DNA from: Planctomycetota bacterium
GTDB taxonomy: Bacteria > Planctomycetota > Phycisphaerae > WQYP01
Direction: 5' to 3'
Assembly (NCBI GenBank): GCA_021798635.1
Contig: JAJZGH010000236.1
Span: 1 to 7,279 of the forward strand
DNA: 7,279 bases
Shown: one piece after another, positions 4,767 to 7,279 of the stretch
Position numbering within the stretch: the first letter of the stretch is position 1
Layout of the letters: every line of letters begins with the position of its first letter
Position numbers and translations under genes: made by a program
Notes under the pieces: generated by a model
Told to the model about the DNA's origin: nothing
What the model saw: only the letters and a program-made list of their open reading frames with translations
The model's database searches: none

Positions 4767-5252
4767 TCAAGGACACGACCCCATCGGACATGCCCGCAAA
4801 AGCGCCATCATGGATTTTCCCAGCAGAGGATGGATCATTTCCGGGGCAATTTCCGCCAATGGCCGCAACACAAATAATCGCGCATGCAGCCGGGGATGCG
4901 GAATGGTTAAGTCCGGTTTCTCCAATATCAAATCATTATAAAAAAGAATGTCCAAGTCTATCAGGCGCGGGCCATGCCGTATTTCACCGGTTCGAAACCG
5001 CCCCAGTTTCCGTTCCACGCCGGCCAAAGCCGTCAAAAGGTCTTCGGGTGACATTTCCGTTGTCAGGCGCGCGGCAGCGTTGCAGTAATCTTCCTGTCCG
5101 GGCGGTCCGCCCACCGGGGCGGTGATAATAAACTGGGATACGCGTTCCACCTGTGTTCCCGGCAACTCTGCAATTGCCGCCAGCGCCTGGCGCAGATTCT
5201 CCTCCCGATTTTCCAGGTTGCTTCCAAGTGCGATGTAACAAATTGCGGCCAT
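4767..5252 (-). CDS. folK: 2-amino-4-hydroxy-6-hydroxymethyldihydropteridine pyrophosphokinase (HPPK)
   Basis: FolK transfers pyrophosphate from ATP to 6-hydroxymethyl-7,8-dihydropterin, which is then used by FolP in folate synthesis in the cytoplasm. The 161-residue product has the start CYIALGSNLENRE (5-17), the pterin-loop region PVGGPPGQEDYCNAA (46-60), the GRFR segment (84-87) and the signature GPRLIDLDILFY (94-105), whose D99 and D101 bind magnesium. LTIPHPRLHARLFVLRPL follows at 115-132. Length and motif order are normal, with no sign of fusion to FolB or FolP. ATG 5252 is 17 nt after the glycosyltransferase stop, with AGGA 11 nt before it, so translation may be coupled. folK next to panC is a known pairing in other bacteria. 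Confidence 0.96.
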   Translation of the reverse strand: MAAICYIALGSNLENREENLRQALAAIAELPGTQVERVSQFIITAPVGGPPGQEDYCNAAARLTTEMSPEDLLTALAGVERKLGRFRTGEIRHGPRLIDLDILFYNDLILEKPDLTIPHPRLHARLFVLRPLAEIAPEMIHPLLGKSMMALLRACPMGSCP

Positions 5253-5269
5253 GTAAGACGTTATCCTGT

Positions 5270-6628
5270 TCAGAGATTTCCAGCGGTTGAAATTGCGGTA
5301 TCAGGTGATGCGGAAGGCAACGGCTGATCGTTGATGCGCGTCGTGAAAATCACCAGCATAAGCAGCACCGAGGCCCAAAGCGATACACCGATGGTCAGCA
5401 TCCAGCGATGGCCGTCCGGGCCGAAAATTTTTGCGACATCGGTCGTTAAAAACATCAGAAAAGCCGCGGCGGATAAGGCGGTTAACGCCCGACGCCGTGT
5501 GATGTAAGCCATCCGCGGATCGGACAAAATCATTCCCACCGCCAGCAGGGTAAGAATCAGCGTGACAAAATGCGGCACCCAGGTCCGTGGCGAAGCCCAG
5601 AGCATAAAAGCCGCTACCGCTCCGATTTCCAGCACATATCGGCGATCGCGAAGGGTTGGTAACACTTTCCGCGACCACCATAAACCAATCAGCCCGATCA
5701 CAATAAGAACCATGCGGATAATCATATCGGAAGCCGGCCCTGACACGTTGATGACATTGACATAATGAGCGGGATGTAGTCGATCCGGGTGCATCGGAAA
5801 TGCCGGCACATGGCGAATCAGCCGGGCGATGAAAACCGGTATGGATTGCCCGACAAAATAGGTCAGATGGCCGCCCTTCAGGTACGGCACAATCATGATG
5901 CGTGCCCATTGCCGCAGCCACGCCAGATTCTGGGTCCACCCAAATATTGCCGCAGGAATTAATAGCAGGCCCAGAAGCAGGCCCGCCAGAAAACCGCCCG
6001 CGACATGCCATTGACGTTTCCACAAAAAATAAATGAAAAACACCAGTGGAGTTACCTTAATGCACACCGCAAACGCAATGAGAATGCCCCCCAGCCATTT
6101 CCATCCCGGTGCATCAAGCTGGGCCGCGCATAACCCCAGCGTCAGCGGGAGCAGCATGAATAAATTGGTCTGCCCTTCCTGAATATCCTGTAATGCCGGC
6201 CAGAACCAGACGGCTAACATCAGCAGAATCGCGGTGACGGACAACTTTACCCCCGCCTGCCGGGCCATGCGATACACCGCCCAGAATATGCCGATGGAAA
6301 AAATATATTTGCACATCGCCCAGATAAACTCCGCATTCGGCGGCGAAAACCAGGTCAACGGCCCGAAAACAGCCAGCGTTACCGGGGGGGTTGGAAAGGT
6401 ATCACTGGTGTAGGGCACATGGTGCTGAATAAACGGCGGCACCACGACCATCCAGCGGTCAAAGTCGTTCACGTAATGGGTGGAACCGGTTTTTTCCCGA
6501 TGGATTACCCGCGCACGCGCCTGAAAAGCTGCGACAATGGTGACGATCAACCCGACCGCCAGAATAATGCTGACGGCAAGTCGATGGGGGGACATTGTGT
6601 TGCTTTTTGCATTCACAATTGCAACCAA
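5270..6628 (-). CDS. Polytopic membrane glycosyltransferase, GT87 (DUF2029) family
   Basis: GT87 proteins are GT-C type membrane enzymes that use polyprenyl-phosphate sugars; characterised actinobacterial members are mannosyltransferases of envelope glycolipids. The 452-residue product has about ten hydrophobic segments, the first at 17-35. The first outer loop carries an acidic NDFDRW (54-59, D55 the likely catalytic base), then YTSDTFPTPPVTLAVFGPL, the conserved EGQTNLFML (151-159), and a GGILIAFAVCIKVTPLVFF stretch (180-198) with the family's Lys-x-x-Pro. The tail (433-452) is polar. Start: TTG 6628 with AGGA 5 nt upstream; GTG 6616 or ATG 6595 are possible but have no ribosome site. Donor, acceptor and product cannot be read from sequence. 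It lies 42 nt after the aminotransferase and 17 nt before folK. Confidence 0.8.
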   Translation of the reverse strand: MVAIVNAKSNTMSPHRLAVSIILAVGLIVTIVAAFQARARVIHREKTGSTHYVNDFDRWMVVVPPFIQHHVPYTSDTFPTPPVTLAVFGPLTWFSPPNAEFIWAMCKYIFSIGIFWAVYRMARQAGVKLSVTAILLMLAVWFWPALQDIQEGQTNLFMLLPLTLGLCAAQLDAPGWKWLGGILIAFAVCIKVTPLVFFIYFLWKRQWHVAGGFLAGLLLGLLLIPAAIFGWTQNLAWLRQWARIMIVPYLKGGHLTYFVGQSIPVFIARLIRHVPAFPMHPDRLHPAHYVNVINVSGPASDMIIRMVLIVIGLIGLWWSRKVLPTLRDRRYVLEIGAVAAFMLWASPRTWVPHFVTLILTLLAVGMILSDPRMAYITRRRALTALSAAAFLMFLTTDVAKIFGPDGHRWMLTIGVSLWASVLLMLVIFTTRINDQPLPSASPDTAISTAGNL

Positions 6629-6633
6629 TTCTT

Positions 6634-6637
6634 TCCT
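6634..6637 (-). promoter_or_regulatory. Ribosome binding site supporting a TTG start of the GT87 gene
   Basis: AGGA on the minus strand, 5 nt before TTG 6628. The downstream ATG 6595 has only AAGCAACACA before it. This is why the rarer TTG start is preferred. Confidence 0.45.
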
Positions 6638-6670
6638 GTCTTTCCTGCCGCCGCACCTGGCGCTTTTCCG

Positions 6671-7279
6671 CTAAAGCTTCAGCGATCCAATACGTGCAAC
6701 CGCTTCGCGCAAACGGGATTCATCCACGGTCAGCGCCATACGCAAATACCCTTCGGCCGCCGGTCCAAAGCCCGCACCCGGCACGGTTACCACGTGCACC
6801 TCTTCCAGCAGGCGGTTGCACAAATCCATGGAACTTATTCCCTGAGGAGTATTTACCCAGCAGAAAAACCCGGCTGTGGGTTTGCGAAACTTCCAGCCCA
6901 GGGCGGACAAACCGCCATGCAGCGTATCGCGCCGCCGCCGGTAAATATCCATCTGCTGTTTCACATCCGGATGATCGTAATGTTCTAATGCTGCGGCTCC
7001 GGCCACCTGAACGGCATTAAATTGTCCGGAATCCACATTGCCTTTCACCTGCCCCAGGGCCGCCACCACCGCCGGACTTCCTACCGCCCAGCCAATGCGC
7101 CAGCCGGTCATATTGAAGCTCTTGGATAACGAATGAAATTCAATGGCGACGTCCATCGCACCGGGTACCTGCAAAATGCTGCACGGCGGCTGCTCAAAAT
7201 AAACCTCGCCATACGCCAGATCATTGGCGATGATCCAGTCGTACTGTTTGGCCATGGCCACCGCTTTTTCATAAAAGCT
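6671..7279 (-). CDS. dapL: Class I/II PLP aminotransferase, probably LL-diaminopimelate aminotransferase (C-terminal half)
   Basis: DapL makes LL-2,6-diaminopimelate from tetrahydrodipicolinate and glutamate, a shortcut to lysine and peptidoglycan precursors. The reading frame runs off the window end: codons for SFYEKA precede the internal GTG at 7261, so about 202 of an expected 390-410 residues are seen. Visible motifs are NDLAYGEVYF (PLP-contacting Asp and Tyr, codons near 7222-7211), the Schiff-base lysine in EFHSLSKSFNMTGWRIGW (Lys codon at 7121-7123), GQVKGNVDSGQFNAVQVAG and the C-terminal GYLRMAL with its substrate-binding Arg. The NVDSG.F..Q segment fits DapL; the related AlaC type has a different sequence there. 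Without the N-terminal half, AlaC or another subgroup remains possible. It is the first visible gene of the dapL-GT87-folK-panC cluster. Confidence 0.8.
   Translation of the reverse strand, partial: SFYEKAVAMAKQYDWIIANDLAYGEVYFEQPPCSILQVPGAMDVAIEFHSLSKSFNMTGWRIGWAVGSPAVVAALGQVKGNVDSGQFNAVQVAGAAALEHYDHPDVKQQMDIYRRRRDTLHGGLSALGWKFRKPTAGFFCWVNTPQGISSMDLCNRLLEEVHVVTVPGAGFGPAAEGYLRMALTVDESRLREAVARIGSLKL

Overview
The window is bacterial chromosome of moderately high GC content carrying housekeeping and nitrogen-assimilation genes. Both AmtB (signal peptide, Ala/Thr/Pro linker, PII-binding C-tail) and the PII protein (MKLIIAIIQPHRLE, 'RLTVSD') look to me most like Planctomycetota/PVC versions, and a DapL-type aminotransferase fits that group. 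No rRNA or marker gene is present, so the lineage is an inference of modest confidence. I found no tRNA, rRNA, CRISPR array, transposase, phage gene or defence system.

Layout. (1) Positions 1-337, plus strand: the possible tail of an upstream gene, then xseB (exonuclease VII small subunit). (2) A strong 15-bp terminator hairpin at 341-374 separates xseB from the convergent glnB. (3) Positions 454-2408, minus strand: amtB then a glnB/glnK-type PII gene, the usual ammonium-sensing pair, with a 12-bp hairpin between them. A weak sigma-54-like site and a roughly 200-nt leader with two good in-frame start sites lie upstream of amtB. (4) Positions 2612-3049, minus strand: a hypothetical small protein with one membrane segment. 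(5) Positions 3050-3896: intergenic. Its panC-proximal 300 bp is a structured repeat island: two identical 30-bp copies 140 bp apart, two degenerate 7-bp tandem arrays, and hairpins between them. (6) Positions 3897-7279, minus strand: a tight cluster dapL-like aminotransferase (cut by the window end), GT87/DUF2029 membrane glycosyltransferase, folK, panC, with gaps of 42, 17 and 24 nt. This is probably one operon joining lysine/peptidoglycan precursor, envelope glycan, folate and pantothenate metabolism.

No complete new system is visible. The points most worth a second look are the atypical PII protein (no Tyr51, a five-residue insertion in the nucleotide-binding B-loop, altered C-loop) and the heptamer-repeat island downstream of panC. 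The other observations concern starts, terminators and possible regulation.
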